Shown here: positions 16,976-26,141 of the stretch, one piece after another | Numbering within the stretch: the stretch's first letter is position 1 | How the letters are laid out: the number at the start of each line of letters is the position of its first letter | Source of the DNA: Aeromonas fluvialis | GTDB lineage: Bacteria > Pseudomonadota > Gammaproteobacteria > Enterobacterales > Aeromonadaceae | Length of the DNA: 64,000 nt | Assembly (NCBI RefSeq): GCF_000819885.1 | Contig: NZ_CDBO01000073.1 | Location: 1 to 64,000, forward strand | Direction of reading: 5' to 3' | Program-made: the position numbers and the translations under genes | The notes under the pieces: model-generated | The model's input: only the letters and a program-made list of their open reading frames with translations | What the model was told of the DNA's origin: nothing | Databases searched by the model: none

Positions 16976-17650
16976 ATGAAATGGTTGTTGATCCCGGCCT
17001 GCACGCTGGCACTATGTTGCGCCAGCGTGCAGGCATCGCGTCTTTCCGAGTACATTGCCAGTCCAGATCTGCGGGCCAAGCTGCAGGAAGTGTATGGTGG
17101 TCACGCCATTCAGCGGGCCGAGGCTTTTTCTCGCCTGCTGACCCCCAGGGCGGGTACTACGGATCAGCAGAAGATCGAGCTGGTGAACAACTACTTCAAC
17201 AATCTGACCTACAGCGAGGACCCCAGGTTGTGGGGGGATGAGGATTATTGGGCCAATCCGCTGGAGTTCATCGGTGCCCGCGGGGGGGATTGCGAGGATT
17301 ACAGCATCGCCAAGTACTACACCCTGATGGAGCTGGGAATAGATGAGAAGAGGCTGCGGCTGGCTTATGTCAAGGCAGTCAAATACAACCAGTTTCACAT
17401 GGTTACGCTCTACTTCCCGACCCCTAAATCTGACCCGCTGGTGCTCGACAACATCAACAGCCGGATCCTGCCCGGTAGCAAGCGTACCGATCTCATCCCC
17501 GTTTACAGCTTCGATGCCAAAAGCATCTGGATCATGAAGTCACGCCGGGAAGGGACGCTGGCGGGGAGCGCCGATCGGTTGGCCCAGTGGACATCGATGA
17601 AGACCCGTTTCTCCAGCGAGCAACTGCGCTCTCCCCGCCGCCAGCTATAG
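16976..17650 (+). CDS. lapG: LapG-like periplasmic cysteine protease
   Basis: A 224-residue transglutaminase-like cysteine peptidase (BTLCP/DUF920) with an N-terminal signal sequence ending VQA-SR. The catalytic triad is visible: Cys in GGDCEDYS (about residue 106), His in NQFHMVTLY (about 141) and Asp in LVLDNINSRI (about 158). LapG cuts large adhesins of the LapA type off the surface unless held by LapD when c-di-GMP is high. It is convergent with, and overlaps by 6 bases, a TAXI protein gene that is co-transcribed with a lapD-like gene. No LapA-type adhesin is in the window. Confidence 0.92.
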   Translation: MKWLLIPACTLALCCASVQASRLSEYIASPDLRAKLQEVYGGHAIQRAEAFSRLLTPRAGTTDQQKIELVNNYFNNLTYSEDPRLWGDEDYWANPLEFIGARGGDCEDYSIAKYYTLMELGIDEKRLRLAYVKAVKYNQFHMVTLYFPTPKSDPLVLDNINSRILPGSKRTDLIPVYSFDAKSIWIMKSRREGTLAGSADRLAQWTSMKTRFSSEQLRSPRRQL

Positions 17651-18586
17651 CTTTCCCGCCGCTTTCAACTCCTCGAAATACCTGGCCGCGCCCGGATGCT
17701 GTTCAATGCTCAGCACCGGGCCGGTTTTATTGCGTGCCCGGTGAAACATATTGGCGTAGCCATAGGTCTGCTTATTGAACTGGGTCTGCCGGGCCAGCAT
17801 GGCCTTGGTCAGGCGATAGACAGACTCTTCCGGCATGGTGGCATTGGTGACCAGAGTGGCGGCAATGGCAAAGGTGGGGGTCGCTTTAGGATTGCCAGGG
17901 TAGATGCGGGCAGGCACTTGACTGCGTTGGTAGTATTTGACCCCTTTAATCAGCTGATCCCGGATCGCCCCTTCAATGGGAAGGAAGCTGGCGGCACAGC
18001 GTTTGGCGGTATCCAGTACGATCCGGTTGGGATGCCCCATCACCAGTGCAAATGCATCGATCTGCTTGCTGCAAAGGGCATCTGGCAGGTTGGCCATGTT
18101 CTTCAGGTCGAGATCCTGCTCTTTCGCTCCCAATATGTTGAAGAGCGCTAGCGCCGTCTGGCGGGTCCCCGAGCTCTTCAACCCCATATCGATGGGGGCG
18201 AGCTTGAGCTGTTCCAGTGAGGTGATGTCGCCATCTGCGCGGATCACTATGGTGAAGGGCTCGGCATGGCTAGCAAACAGCGCGCGCAGCTCAGGTTGTG
18301 GTTGTTCTGCAAAGGGGCCCAATCCCTTGCTGGCTTGATAGAGCCAGTCTGACTGTACCATGGCATAGGAGACCTCGCCGCGCTTCACGCGTTGCAGGTT
18401 TTCTATTGAGCCTGATGTAGTCTGTTGTTTGCACTCAAGTTGTTCATCGACCTCATGAGCCAGACGGCAGTACTCTCTGGTTATCTGATGATAGATACCT
18501 AGTTCACCACCGGTACCAATAGTGACTGTTTCTGCCATCAACCCAGGTTGCCAGAGCAGAGCCAATAACATGGCGAGTTTTTTCAT
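17645..18586 (-). CDS. TAXI-family periplasmic solute-binding protein
   Basis: A 313-residue exported protein: signal peptide MKKLAMLLALLWQPGLMA, then the TAXI opening TVTIGTGGELGIYHQITREYCRLA and the motif KRGEVSYAMVQSDWLYQA. TAXI proteins usually feed TRAP transporters, but no TRAP membrane subunit is nearby. Instead the ATG overlaps backward with the lapD-like stop/start arrangement: this gene lies downstream of the lapD-like gene's partner position with a 4-base ATGA overlap (18583-18586), so the two are translationally coupled. It may act as a sensor ligand-binding protein for that membrane receptor (inference). Start ATG 18586 with AAGGAGA. Confidence 0.88.
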   Translation of the reverse strand: MKKLAMLLALLWQPGLMAETVTIGTGGELGIYHQITREYCRLAHEVDEQLECKQQTTSGSIENLQRVKRGEVSYAMVQSDWLYQASKGLGPFAEQPQPELRALFASHAEPFTIVIRADGDITSLEQLKLAPIDMGLKSSGTRQTALALFNILGAKEQDLDLKNMANLPDALCSKQIDAFALVMGHPNRIVLDTAKRCAASFLPIEGAIRDQLIKGVKYYQRSQVPARIYPGNPKATPTFAIAATLVTNATMPEESVYRLTKAMLARQTQFNKQTYGYANMFHRARNKTGPVLSIEQHPGAARYFEELKAAGKL

Positions 18587-19881
18587 GATTGAGTCTCCTT
18601 GGCATAACCATCGATACCCCAGGTCCTCAGTTTGTCGATATCGTGGCACTCTCCGGCTTCCGCCAGCAGGGTATAACCGGCGGCATGCATGGTTTGGGAG
18701 ATCAGATGCCAGTAGAGCGGCTCATCCGTCAGCTGACAGCTGATAAAAATGGGGTTGAGTGGGTCAAGCATGTTGAAGGTGTCCGCATTAAGGGGGATGG
18801 CACTGAAGGCTAATTCACATCCCTGTTCCTGTAGTGTGGCCAAGGTGGACTGGCCGTGGGAGGGGAAGGACATGAGGTCCCAGCGCCAATCCAGCATTTT
18901 GCCTCGGCCCTGGCTGAGCAGAGGGGCGATCTCTGACCATTGCGGGTGATTGAGCAGGGAGAGGGGCAGCAATATCCCCTCTATATGGGAGTGCTGCCAT
19001 AGCGCCAGGGCTCTCTGGATGGTGGAGAGTGAACTTCCTGCACCGAGGGGGGGATCGGGCAAGAATCGTTGGTAGAGGGTGATATCCCCCTGAGTAGAGA
19101 AAAATCTCTGCAGTTGCCCCCCCTCAGGCAGGGGGCTTAGCCCTTGCAGCGGCTGTGGTTGGGTTGGGGCAAGCTGTTTGCCCAGCTGAGTGATCTTGAG
19201 CCGCTGTTGCAGCAGATCCCGCTTGCGCTCGGAGATCAACTGATTGATTGAGATCGCAACCTCTTTAAGATCCTGTAACCAGGGGGTGGGTAGCGAGTTG
19301 TTGAACTGATGTTTGCGCAGCCGGATCAATATCACATTGATCTGCTCCAGTGGTTGCAGCAGACGCTTGCAGACCAGAGAGATGACCAAGGTAAATAGGG
19401 CGAGCCCCGCAAGCAGAGCCGTGCCAGTACGACTGATGGCATTCCACAGGTGCTGATAGGCGTAGCCGCGGTGACCCTCCAGCGTCAGGGTGCCCAGCAT
19501 GCGCCAGCCATCGGTCAACTCCTGCTCAATCTTGACGGGAGGCATGTCGATAACAGAAGGAAGCCAGCCCGGTACATTCTGCTGGGTCGCGTGAAAGACC
19601 TTCTGAAACAGCAACTGGCCATCCGGATCAACCAGAATGACCGAGCTGACGAAGCCACCGTCAAACATGGCATTGACAATGGTTTCGGCTAGCACCTGAT
19701 CGTCATTGAGCAAGGTGCCTTGCAAGACCAGCCCAAGAGCGGTAATGGAAGTTTCCAGATTGGCTGACATCTGATCGAGGATCGACTGGCGAACCGTGGA
19801 GACCTCAAGAACGAACAGCATAACTGCACCAATCAGGAACAGCACAAGGATTATCCAACGCAACAGTTTTGATAACGTCAT
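18583..19881 (-). CDS. Shortened LapD-like c-di-GMP receptor (LapD_MoxY_N, HAMP, degenerate EAL)
   Basis: A 432-residue inner-membrane protein. TM1 is at about 8-28; a periplasmic LapD_MoxY_N domain follows with the conserved block TDGWRMLGTLTLEGHRGYAY; TM2 (about 155-175) and a HAMP-like helix come next. The cytoplasmic part (about 220-432) lacks a recognisable GGDEF domain and keeps only a strongly altered EAL-like region (GYTLLAEAGECHDIDKL, IDGYAKE). LapD itself has about 640 residues with degenerate GGDEF and EAL. It lies upstream of the TAXI gene on the same strand and opposite lapG. Whether it still binds c-di-GMP or LapG is open. Confidence 0.82.
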   Translation of the reverse strand: MTLSKLLRWIILVLFLIGAVMLFVLEVSTVRQSILDQMSANLETSITALGLVLQGTLLNDDQVLAETIVNAMFDGGFVSSVILVDPDGQLLFQKVFHATQQNVPGWLPSVIDMPPVKIEQELTDGWRMLGTLTLEGHRGYAYQHLWNAISRTGTALLAGLALFTLVISLVCKRLLQPLEQINVILIRLRKHQFNNSLPTPWLQDLKEVAISINQLISERKRDLLQQRLKITQLGKQLAPTQPQPLQGLSPLPEGGQLQRFFSTQGDITLYQRFLPDPPLGAGSSLSTIQRALALWQHSHIEGILLPLSLLNHPQWSEIAPLLSQGRGKMLDWRWDLMSFPSHGQSTLATLQEQGCELAFSAIPLNADTFNMLDPLNPIFISCQLTDEPLYWHLISQTMHAAGYTLLAEAGECHDIDKLRTWGIDGYAKETQS

Positions 19882-20141
19882 GTCCACTCCATGGAAAAAT
19901 TATCGCAACATTTTTATTTTTAATGCCGAATCGAATCCGCTCCGGTTCTTAAAAATAGGAGAAAATGGTTAAAAAAGGCGATCATTTCTGCCCATCCGGG
20001 CGTGTTATGCATAAAATGTGAGGTTCATGCAGATTGTGATGAACTATTTGAAGTTTGTTTTGTCTAAAAAACAGTTTTATAAGGTTTTGTCACAACTGAC
20101 ATTGCAACTCACACTCTTTAGATCTAAATACAGGATAGCGG

Positions 20142-21479
20142 ATGAAACGTCTCCGTCCCTTGGTAGTACAGGCTGCCAATTGGGAACCACCGGTTCCCCG
20201 CAAACACTTTTACGCCATGCTGATGCTGACGGCCATGACCCTGTCAGCAGTGGCATTATTGCCAGCTCCGGGTGACATCCTCGAGCGGCCGCTGCGTCTT
20301 GAGTTGCCCATTGATACCGCAGGTACAGCAACCAACGAAAACAACACCGACTTTAACGAAATTCCCGATCACGAACTGGTTGATCAGAGTGCGCCGGATG
20401 ACGATATCCCGGTCGACACCACCCCCCAGTGGCAGGATTACCGGGTCCGCAACGGCGAAAACCTGACCGCCATTTTTAACAATCTCGGTCTCTCCACTAC
20501 CACCCTCTACAAGGTGCTGGACGCGGACAACAAGAACTATCTGGCGCGCCTCAAGCCGGGCCAGAATATCGAGCTGCTGATCGATCAGGACAACATCCTG
20601 CAGCAACTCAAAATCCGCCTGAACATCAAGCAGACGCTGGTGATGTCGCGTAGCGATGATGCGTATACCGCTTCCATGATCAACGAGAAGGTCGAGTGGC
20701 AGCAGCAGCGTTACAACGGGGTGGTCAATGGTAGTTTCTCTAGCAGTGCCCGCAGAGCCGGCATTTCTGCCGCCCATATCCAGAAGATAGCCAACCTGTT
20801 CCAGTGGCGGATGAACTTCGCTAAAGATCTAAAGAAGGGTGATAGCTTCAAGGTGCTGGTGCGACAGGAGACGGTGGAAGGCAAGAGCACCGGCAACAGC
20901 CAGCTGCTGGGCGTGGAGATGACCAGTCAGGGCAAGACGGTGTCGGCCTGGCTCTCCGATGATGGTAACTATTACGATGGAGAGGGCAACAGTCTGGAAC
21001 GTGGCTTCCGTCGTTATCCGACCCACAGTCGCTACCGGATAAGTTCAAATTTCAACCCGGCGCGCAAGCATCCGGTGACGGGGGTTATCCGTCCTCACGA
21101 GGGTACCGATTTCGCCTTGCCGGTCGGCACCCCGGTAATGGCCACCGGTGACGGTGTGGTTCAGAAAGCGACCAGGCACCCGTTGGCAGGTACCTATATC
21201 GTCATCAAGCATGGCCGTACCCTCTCTACCCGTTATCTGCATCTGAGCAAGCTGCTGGTCAAAACCGGTCAGCGGGTGAAGATGGGCGACAAGATCGGCC
21301 TCTCCGGCAATACGGGCCGCTCGACCGGTGCTCACTTGCACTACGAGCTGCGGATCAACAACCGCCCGGTCAATGCCATGACCGCCAAGCTGCCGATGGC
21401 TGAACCGCTCAGCGGTAAGGATCGTCGTCAGTTCCTCGCCAAGGTGAAGAGCTACCGCAAGGAGCTGGCCGCGGGTTGA
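20142..21479 (+). CDS. mepM: Murein DD-endopeptidase MepM-like (M23)
   Basis: A 445-residue protein with a membrane anchor (about 24-45), an acidic linker, a LysM-like/OapA-like region (QDYRVRNGENLTAIFNNLGL, about 98-145) and a C-terminal LytM/M23 metalloprotease domain with zinc ligands in HEGTDFALPVGTPV and TGAHLHYEL. MepM cleaves D-Ala-mDAP cross-links to let new peptidoglycan be inserted. It is divergent from the lapD-like gene across 260 AT-rich bases that must contain both promoters. A strong terminator follows. Confidence 0.95.
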   Translation: MKRLRPLVVQAANWEPPVPRKHFYAMLMLTAMTLSAVALLPAPGDILERPLRLELPIDTAGTATNENNTDFNEIPDHELVDQSAPDDDIPVDTTPQWQDYRVRNGENLTAIFNNLGLSTTTLYKVLDADNKNYLARLKPGQNIELLIDQDNILQQLKIRLNIKQTLVMSRSDDAYTASMINEKVEWQQQRYNGVVNGSFSSSARRAGISAAHIQKIANLFQWRMNFAKDLKKGDSFKVLVRQETVEGKSTGNSQLLGVEMTSQGKTVSAWLSDDGNYYDGEGNSLERGFRRYPTHSRYRISSNFNPARKHPVTGVIRPHEGTDFALPVGTPVMATGDGVVQKATRHPLAGTYIVIKHGRTLSTRYLHLSKLLVKTGQRVKMGDKIGLSGNTGRSTGAHLHYELRINNRPVNAMTAKLPMAEPLSGKDRRQFLAKVKSYRKELAAG

Positions 21480-21502
21480 TTCCTGTTGTCACAGCCTGAT
21501 AT

Positions 21503-21535
21503 GAAAAGGCCCCGCCAGATTGGCGGGGCCTTTTT
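21503..21535 (+). terminator. Terminator after mepM, probably bidirectional
   Basis: A 10-bp perfect stem GGCCCCGCCA-GAT-TGGCGGGGCC with four A before and five T after lies between convergent mepM and the dehydrogenase gene. Confidence 0.9.
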
Positions 21536-21551
21536 ACATACGTAGTGAGGG

Positions 21552-22496
21552 TCAATAACCCTTGTCGAAGTCGATCTTGCCATCCAGTGGCTGACCGTCG
21601 ATAAAGCGGATGTAGTTGCGCACGAAAATCTGGGCCACATCCTCGGGAAAGCTGTAGGCGCTGTTGTGAGGTGTGACGATGAGATTGGGTTGCCCCCACA
21701 GCGGACTGTCGGCAGGCAAGGGCTCCTGCTCGAACACATCGAGCACCGCCATCGCCAGCTTGCCGGTACGCAGTGCAGTGAGCAGGTCACCCGAGTGAAC
21801 GGCGCTGCCACGGCCGACGTTGAACAGGATGGCGTTCGGTTTGCAGTGTTCGAAGCGCACGGCATTGAACAGATGACGGGTATCGCGGGTGGCGGGTAGC
21901 ACGCTGACAATGACATCGGCCTGCGCCAGCATCTTGTTGAGCGCAGGCAGCTGATAAACCTGGTCAAACCCGGCTCGCTCACGGCCACTGCGGCTGATGC
22001 CGAGCACCTTCATACCAAAATGTTTGCCGGTGTGGGCGATATGCTGGCCAATGCTGCCGGTACCCAGGATCAGCATGGTTGTCCCCTTGAGCCCCAGGTA
22101 AGGGTGACTCTGCCAGAGTCGTTGCCTTTGCTGTTCCCGATAGCGGGGAAGCTGGCGTGTCAGACTGAGTAAATGACCAAAGACATACTCGCTCATCAGC
22201 GGGCCGAAGATGCCACGCACGTTGGTGAGCTGGTAGTCGCGGCGACTGTCAGGGTCGAGCAGCACATCGACTCCCGCGTAGGTGGACTGGAACCAGCTCA
22301 GCTTGTTGGCTTTGGGCAGCAGCGGTTTGGCTCGGGCTGGCTCTGCCAGTATAATATGGGCCTCGCCGATCAGTTGTTCGGCATCGCTCGGGTTGTCGGC
22401 TCTCAGAATGCGCAGATGAGGGAGGTTGGCCGCTTTTAGCAGACGTTCGTAGTGAGCATTATCCTGGCTGAGCAAAAGAAGGGTACGTTGGCTCAT
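21552..22496 (-). CDS. D-2-hydroxyacid dehydrogenase
   Basis: A 314-residue NAD(P)-dependent enzyme. The Rossmann motif is LILGTGSIGQHIAHTGKHFG (about 142-161); catalytic residues sit in NVGRGSAVHSGDLL (Arg), FEQEPLP (Glu) and TPHNSA (His). It reduces 2-ketoacids such as glyoxylate or hydroxypyruvate; the exact substrate cannot be read. The start MSQRTLLLL at 22496 is chosen because the extra 18 codons upstream are unlike the family. Confidence 0.92.
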   Translation of the reverse strand: MSQRTLLLLSQDNAHYERLLKAANLPHLRILRADNPSDAEQLIGEAHIILAEPARAKPLLPKANKLSWFQSTYAGVDVLLDPDSRRDYQLTNVRGIFGPLMSEYVFGHLLSLTRQLPRYREQQRQRLWQSHPYLGLKGTTMLILGTGSIGQHIAHTGKHFGMKVLGISRSGRERAGFDQVYQLPALNKMLAQADVIVSVLPATRDTRHLFNAVRFEHCKPNAILFNVGRGSAVHSGDLLTALRTGKLAMAVLDVFEQEPLPADSPLWGQPNLIVTPHNSAYSFPEDVAQIFVRNYIRFIDGQPLDGKIDFDKGY

Positions 22497-22658
22497 ACTC
22501 TTGTTCCTTATCAGAATTTGCGGCGCGACAAGATGCCGCTCTCGTCCCATCTTACCCGAGTTGCCCGCGCAACATAGCCGACCAGGGTGCTTTTTCGTTT
22601 TCGCCGCGCCCCTCGTGGGCTACAATCTGCCCCACATTTTGCAAAGGATCCGACTCCA

Positions 22659-23240
22659 GTGTTTGGTGACAAGTTTTATAAGCGACTGGCCGAGCTACAG
22701 CCTTGGCAACAGACCGTCTACACCCTGGCGCTGGCAGAGCGCATGTACCCCAACTATGCCCTGTTCTGTCAGGCCTCCGGCTTTGGCAATGCTGGTGCTT
22801 TCCGGCATGCGCTGGATCAGATGTGGGTCTACCTCACCGTCAAGGGATCCCGGGTCAATCTGGGTGCCATTCTCGAAGAGTTCGAGTCTCACATTCCGGA
22901 TCCCCGCAAGTTTGAATCCTACGGTGCCTATCCCGCGCTGGATGCCTGCGTGGCGCTGGGCTGCGCCTACAACTCGGTGATCTGCCGGGTTGGTGAAGAG
23001 GCCAACGATGCCAGCCATGCCTCCGTCGGTACCGTGGCCGGTTTTATCGAACTGCTGGAGGAGCGGGATCTGACCGAAGAGGAGCTCTACGAGCACGAGT
23101 ACATGGAAGCCGAGCTGGAGTTTCAGGTCGAGCTGCTCAAGCGAGTCGCCCACGAGCGCGACAGCGACCGCATCCTTGCCATCAAGGCCTTTGCCGCTCA
23201 GGATGGCGTCTCCAATATCGGGATCAGCCTGGAAGAGTAA
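22659..23240 (+). CDS. YjaG-family (DUF416) protein
   Basis: A 193-residue soluble helical protein. It shares with E. coli YjaG the blocks CERMYPNYALFC-like (LAERMYPNYALFCQ), YGAYPALDACVALG and the C-terminal GVSNIGISLEE. Function unknown. A GTG at 22659, with AAGGA ten bases upstream, gives the same length as YjaG; the open frame to 22587 would add 24 residues of different character. Divergent from the dehydrogenase gene. Confidence 0.9.
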   Translation: MFGDKFYKRLAELQPWQQTVYTLALAERMYPNYALFCQASGFGNAGAFRHALDQMWVYLTVKGSRVNLGAILEEFESHIPDPRKFESYGAYPALDACVALGCAYNSVICRVGEEANDASHASVGTVAGFIELLEERDLTEEELYEHEYMEAELEFQVELLKRVAHERDSDRILAIKAFAAQDGVSNIGISLEE

Positions 23241-23264
23241 TCCTCTGCGGCCCCTGATAGACAA

Positions 23265-23289
23265 AAGCTCCCGTTCGGGAGCTTTTTTT
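23265..23289 (+). terminator. Terminator after yjaG, probably bidirectional
   Basis: AAGCTCCCG-TT-CGGGAGCTT followed by a run of T lies between two convergent genes. Confidence 0.9.
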
Positions 23290-23311
23290 ATGTCTGAAAT
23301 TGTTCAGCAGC

Positions 23312-23791
23312 TTATGCCTGCTCTTCGGTGAGCGGTCTGACGCTCAGCACCGGGGCCGCATCGATTTCGTCGGCATTCATCATGGAGGAGATGCGTTGCA
23401 GGGAGGAGAGCAGCAGGGTCTGTTCCCACGCTTCCAGCGCCTGAAAACGCTGAATGAAGCGCTCTTGCAGCGGGGTGGGGGCTTGGGCCAGCAGGGCGCG
23501 GCCTGCGTCAGTGAGTGTCGCGTGAACCTTGCGTTTGTCGGTATTGCTGCGAATGCGCTGTACCAGCTGGCGGCTCTCCAATCGGTCCATGATGGTGGTG
23601 GCGGTGGCCTGGCTCATGTTGGTGTGATCGGCCAGCTGACGCATGGAGATCTGTCCCAGTTCGTCGATCCCTTTGAGCAGCAAGAGTTGCGGGGAGGTGA
23701 GCCCGGCTTCTTTGATCAAGCGCCTGGAGTGCATGTCGATGGCACGAATAATCTGGCGCAGGGCGACCAGCACTTCATCATATGTTTCCAT
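23312..23791 (-). CDS. MarR-family transcriptional regulator
   Basis: A 159-residue regulator with the MarR winged helix (MRQLADHTNMSQATATTIMDRLESRQLVQR, then the wing NTDKRKVHATLTDAG). It is divergent from a gene pair ending in a BCCT osmolyte carrier, an arrangement like that of MarR-type regulators of compatible-solute genes (CosR/EctR type); control of the carrier is inferred from this. The 163-base shared region at 23792-23954 is AT-rich with TAATTA half-sites but no clear operator. Confidence 0.92.
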   Translation of the reverse strand: METYDEVLVALRQIIRAIDMHSRRLIKEAGLTSPQLLLLKGIDELGQISMRQLADHTNMSQATATTIMDRLESRQLVQRIRSNTDKRKVHATLTDAGRALLAQAPTPLQERFIQRFQALEAWEQTLLLSSLQRISSMMNADEIDAAPVLSVRPLTEEQA

Positions 23792-23954
23792 GGTGTGTGC
23801 GTCATTGGAGGGCAGTGGAGAGGCGCAAAATTTTCCACCTAATTCGTTACAAGGTCAATATGGTTTTTGCTGTAATTATTTCTGCTCTAATTAAATTTGT
23901 GTTAGGTTGTCGGGCATTTCACGGAATTCACCCTGACATTTGAGGAGCGAAATG

Positions 23955-24485
23955 ATGAGCGACGAGCTGGATATCAAGTCTCTGGTGGCCGAGTTACGTG
24001 TGGTCAGAATTCGCTATGAACTGCCTGATACCTCGGCTTTTGTGCGCTATCAGCCTGCCTGCGAAGAGGACCCCAACATCCTCAAGGTACACCACTATTA
24101 TGATGGTGAATCCCCCCTCTCTCGCAGTGAGACAGGTACTTTCAGCTTAAAGGAGTTGGTGAATGAATTGCGCTACGCCTATGTGCTGGTGCACCTCTTT
24201 CCTGACGAAAGTGCCATGAACTTCTATCTGACCGGCCTCGATACCGGCCTGGCCCAGCTGGAGTTCATCGGTGGCTCTTACGACTTCAACCGCCTCTGGA
24301 TCACCAGCGGTGTCTCCAATCTGGGCGTCCCCATGGCGATCTTCCTTGGCAAGCGTCACGCCGTGAATGGCCAGCCCTCAGTTTCGCTGGTGGATCACCG
24401 CGAACAGGCGGCCGGCAAACTGGTCTATCGCGCCATCGGCGGTGCCGGTGATCATGTAGGCGAAGACTTTTTCAACAACGACTAA
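23955..24485 (+). CDS. Unknown soluble protein preceding BCCT transporter
   Basis: A protein of 176 residues without signal peptide or membrane helices. It is acidic at the N-terminus and contains a Gly-rich block (TGLDTGLAQLEFIGGSYDFNRLWITSGVSNLGVPMAIFLG). Family not recognised. The start is set at the second ATG of ATGATG, seven bases after GGAG. It is followed 9 bases later by the BCCT carrier gene and so is surely co-transcribed; a regulatory or accessory role in osmolyte uptake is possible but unproven. Confidence 0.7.
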   Translation: MSDELDIKSLVAELRVVRIRYELPDTSAFVRYQPACEEDPNILKVHHYYDGESPLSRSETGTFSLKELVNELRYAYVLVHLFPDESAMNFYLTGLDTGLAQLEFIGGSYDFNRLWITSGVSNLGVPMAIFLGKRHAVNGQPSVSLVDHREQAAGKLVYRAIGGAGDHVGEDFFNND

Positions 24486-24494
24486 GGAGGCTGG

Positions 24495-26093
24495 ATGCGA
24501 GCAAGCAAAGGGCTATTGAAAGGCCTCAACCCGACCATGGCCATGACGGCGTTGACCGTCATCAGCCTGTTTCTGCTGCTAGGGGTCTTTGTCCCCGAGA
24601 CGGCCGCCAGCTGGTTTGTCGGGGCCAAGGATCAGATTATTGCCGGGTTCAAGTGGTACTACATTCTGGTGGTCGCCCTGTTCCTGTTCTTCGCTGTCTA
24701 CCTGATGTTCAGCCGTTTTGGCACCATCCGGCTGGGTGACGACGACCAGGTACCGGAGTTCGGCTACTTCGCCTGGTTTTCCATGCTCTTTAGCGCGGGC
24801 ATGGGTATCGGCCTGGTGTTCTGGAGCATCGCCGAGCCGATGAATCATCTGCAGGGCAACCCATTCATTACCGAAGGAATGACCCCGGAGGCGGCCCAGA
24901 TCGCCATGCGGCTTACCTTCTTCCACTGGGGTCTGCACCCCTGGGCCATCTATGTGATCGTCGGCCTGTCGCTGGCCTTCTTCAGCTACCGGCGCAAGTT
25001 GCCGCTGGCGATCCGCTCTGTGCTTTATCCCATCCTCGGCGAGCGGATTTACGGTTTCTGGGGCCATGCGGCCGATGTGCTGGCCGTGTTTGGCACCGTG
25101 TTCGGGGTGGCGACCTCCCTTGGTCTGGGGGTCTCCCAGATGAATACCGGCCTCAACCAGATGTTTGGCATGGACGTATCGCAAGCGAACCAGCTCTGGC
25201 TGATTGGTGGCATCAGCCTGATCGCCACCCTGTCTGCAGTCTCCGGGGTCGGGCGCGGGGTGAAGATCCTCTCCGAGCTCAATATCTGGCTGAGCGTGTT
25301 CGTGCTCGCGCTCTTTCTGGTGCTTGGGCCGACTACTTACATCCTCAACGCGTATGTGCAGAATATCGGTGACTACCTGCAGAACATCATCCAGCTGAGC
25401 TTCTGGACCAACACCGAGGCCAACGGCACTTCGGCCTGGCAGTTGAGCTGGACGGCGTTTTACTGGGGCTGGTGGATAGCCTGGGCGCCGTTTGTCGGCA
25501 TGTTTATCGCCCGCATCTCCAAAGGGCGCACCATTCGCGAATTTGTGCTTGGCGTGCTGCTGGTGCCTTCGCTGCTAGGCATGTTCTGGCTCACCGTGTT
25601 TGGCGGTACGGCGATGAATCTGGAGCTGTTTGGTGGCGCCGGCGTGGTGGCTGCGGTCAACCAGGATGTGACGCTGGCGCTCTACAAGACGGTCGAGCTG
25701 CTGCACTGGGATACCTTCGGCTGGATTGCCAAAGCTGTACTGACCCTGCTCATCTGCACCTACTTCATCACCTCCAGTGACTCGGGCACGCTGGTCATCA
25801 CCACCCTGCTCTCCATCGGGGATCAGGAGCCACCGGTGCTGCACCGCGCCATCTGGGGGTTGGGGCAGGGGCTGGTTGCCGCTATCCTGCTGGTCTCCGG
25901 CGGCCTGGCCGCCTTGCAGGCAGCCAGCATCATAGCGGCGCTGCCGTTCTCAGTGATCATGCTGGCGATGTGTTATTCACTGATGCTGGGGCTCAAGCAG
26001 GAGAGTCAGCGCCAGTTCGAGTATCGCCAGAACCTCAAGCGTCACGATGGCTCATCCCATATGAGCCTGATGGAGCGCATTGGTCCCGCATAA
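24495..26093 (+). CDS. BCCT-family betaine/choline/carnitine transporter
   Basis: A 532-residue inner-membrane carrier with about twelve helices. The family's glycine stretch and aromatic box are present (SAGMGIGLVFWSIAEPMNHL; FFHWGLHPWAIY; SYRRKLPLAIRSVLYPILG). BCCT carriers take up glycine betaine, choline or related solutes with Na+ or H+. The cytoplasmic C-terminal tail is short, unlike osmosensing BetP. AGGAGG precedes the ATG. Substrate cannot be decided from sequence alone. Confidence 0.93.
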   Translation: MRASKGLLKGLNPTMAMTALTVISLFLLLGVFVPETAASWFVGAKDQIIAGFKWYYILVVALFLFFAVYLMFSRFGTIRLGDDDQVPEFGYFAWFSMLFSAGMGIGLVFWSIAEPMNHLQGNPFITEGMTPEAAQIAMRLTFFHWGLHPWAIYVIVGLSLAFFSYRRKLPLAIRSVLYPILGERIYGFWGHAADVLAVFGTVFGVATSLGLGVSQMNTGLNQMFGMDVSQANQLWLIGGISLIATLSAVSGVGRGVKILSELNIWLSVFVLALFLVLGPTTYILNAYVQNIGDYLQNIIQLSFWTNTEANGTSAWQLSWTAFYWGWWIAWAPFVGMFIARISKGRTIREFVLGVLLVPSLLGMFWLTVFGGTAMNLELFGGAGVVAAVNQDVTLALYKTVELLHWDTFGWIAKAVLTLLICTYFITSSDSGTLVITTLLSIGDQEPPVLHRAIWGLGQGLVAAILLVSGGLAALQAASIIAALPFSVIMLAMCYSLMLGLKQESQRQFEYRQNLKRHDGSSHMSLMERIGPA

Positions 26094-26141
26094 CAGCACC
26101 AGCAGGGGTTAGCGCCCCTCACATATAAATCTGGATGCAAA

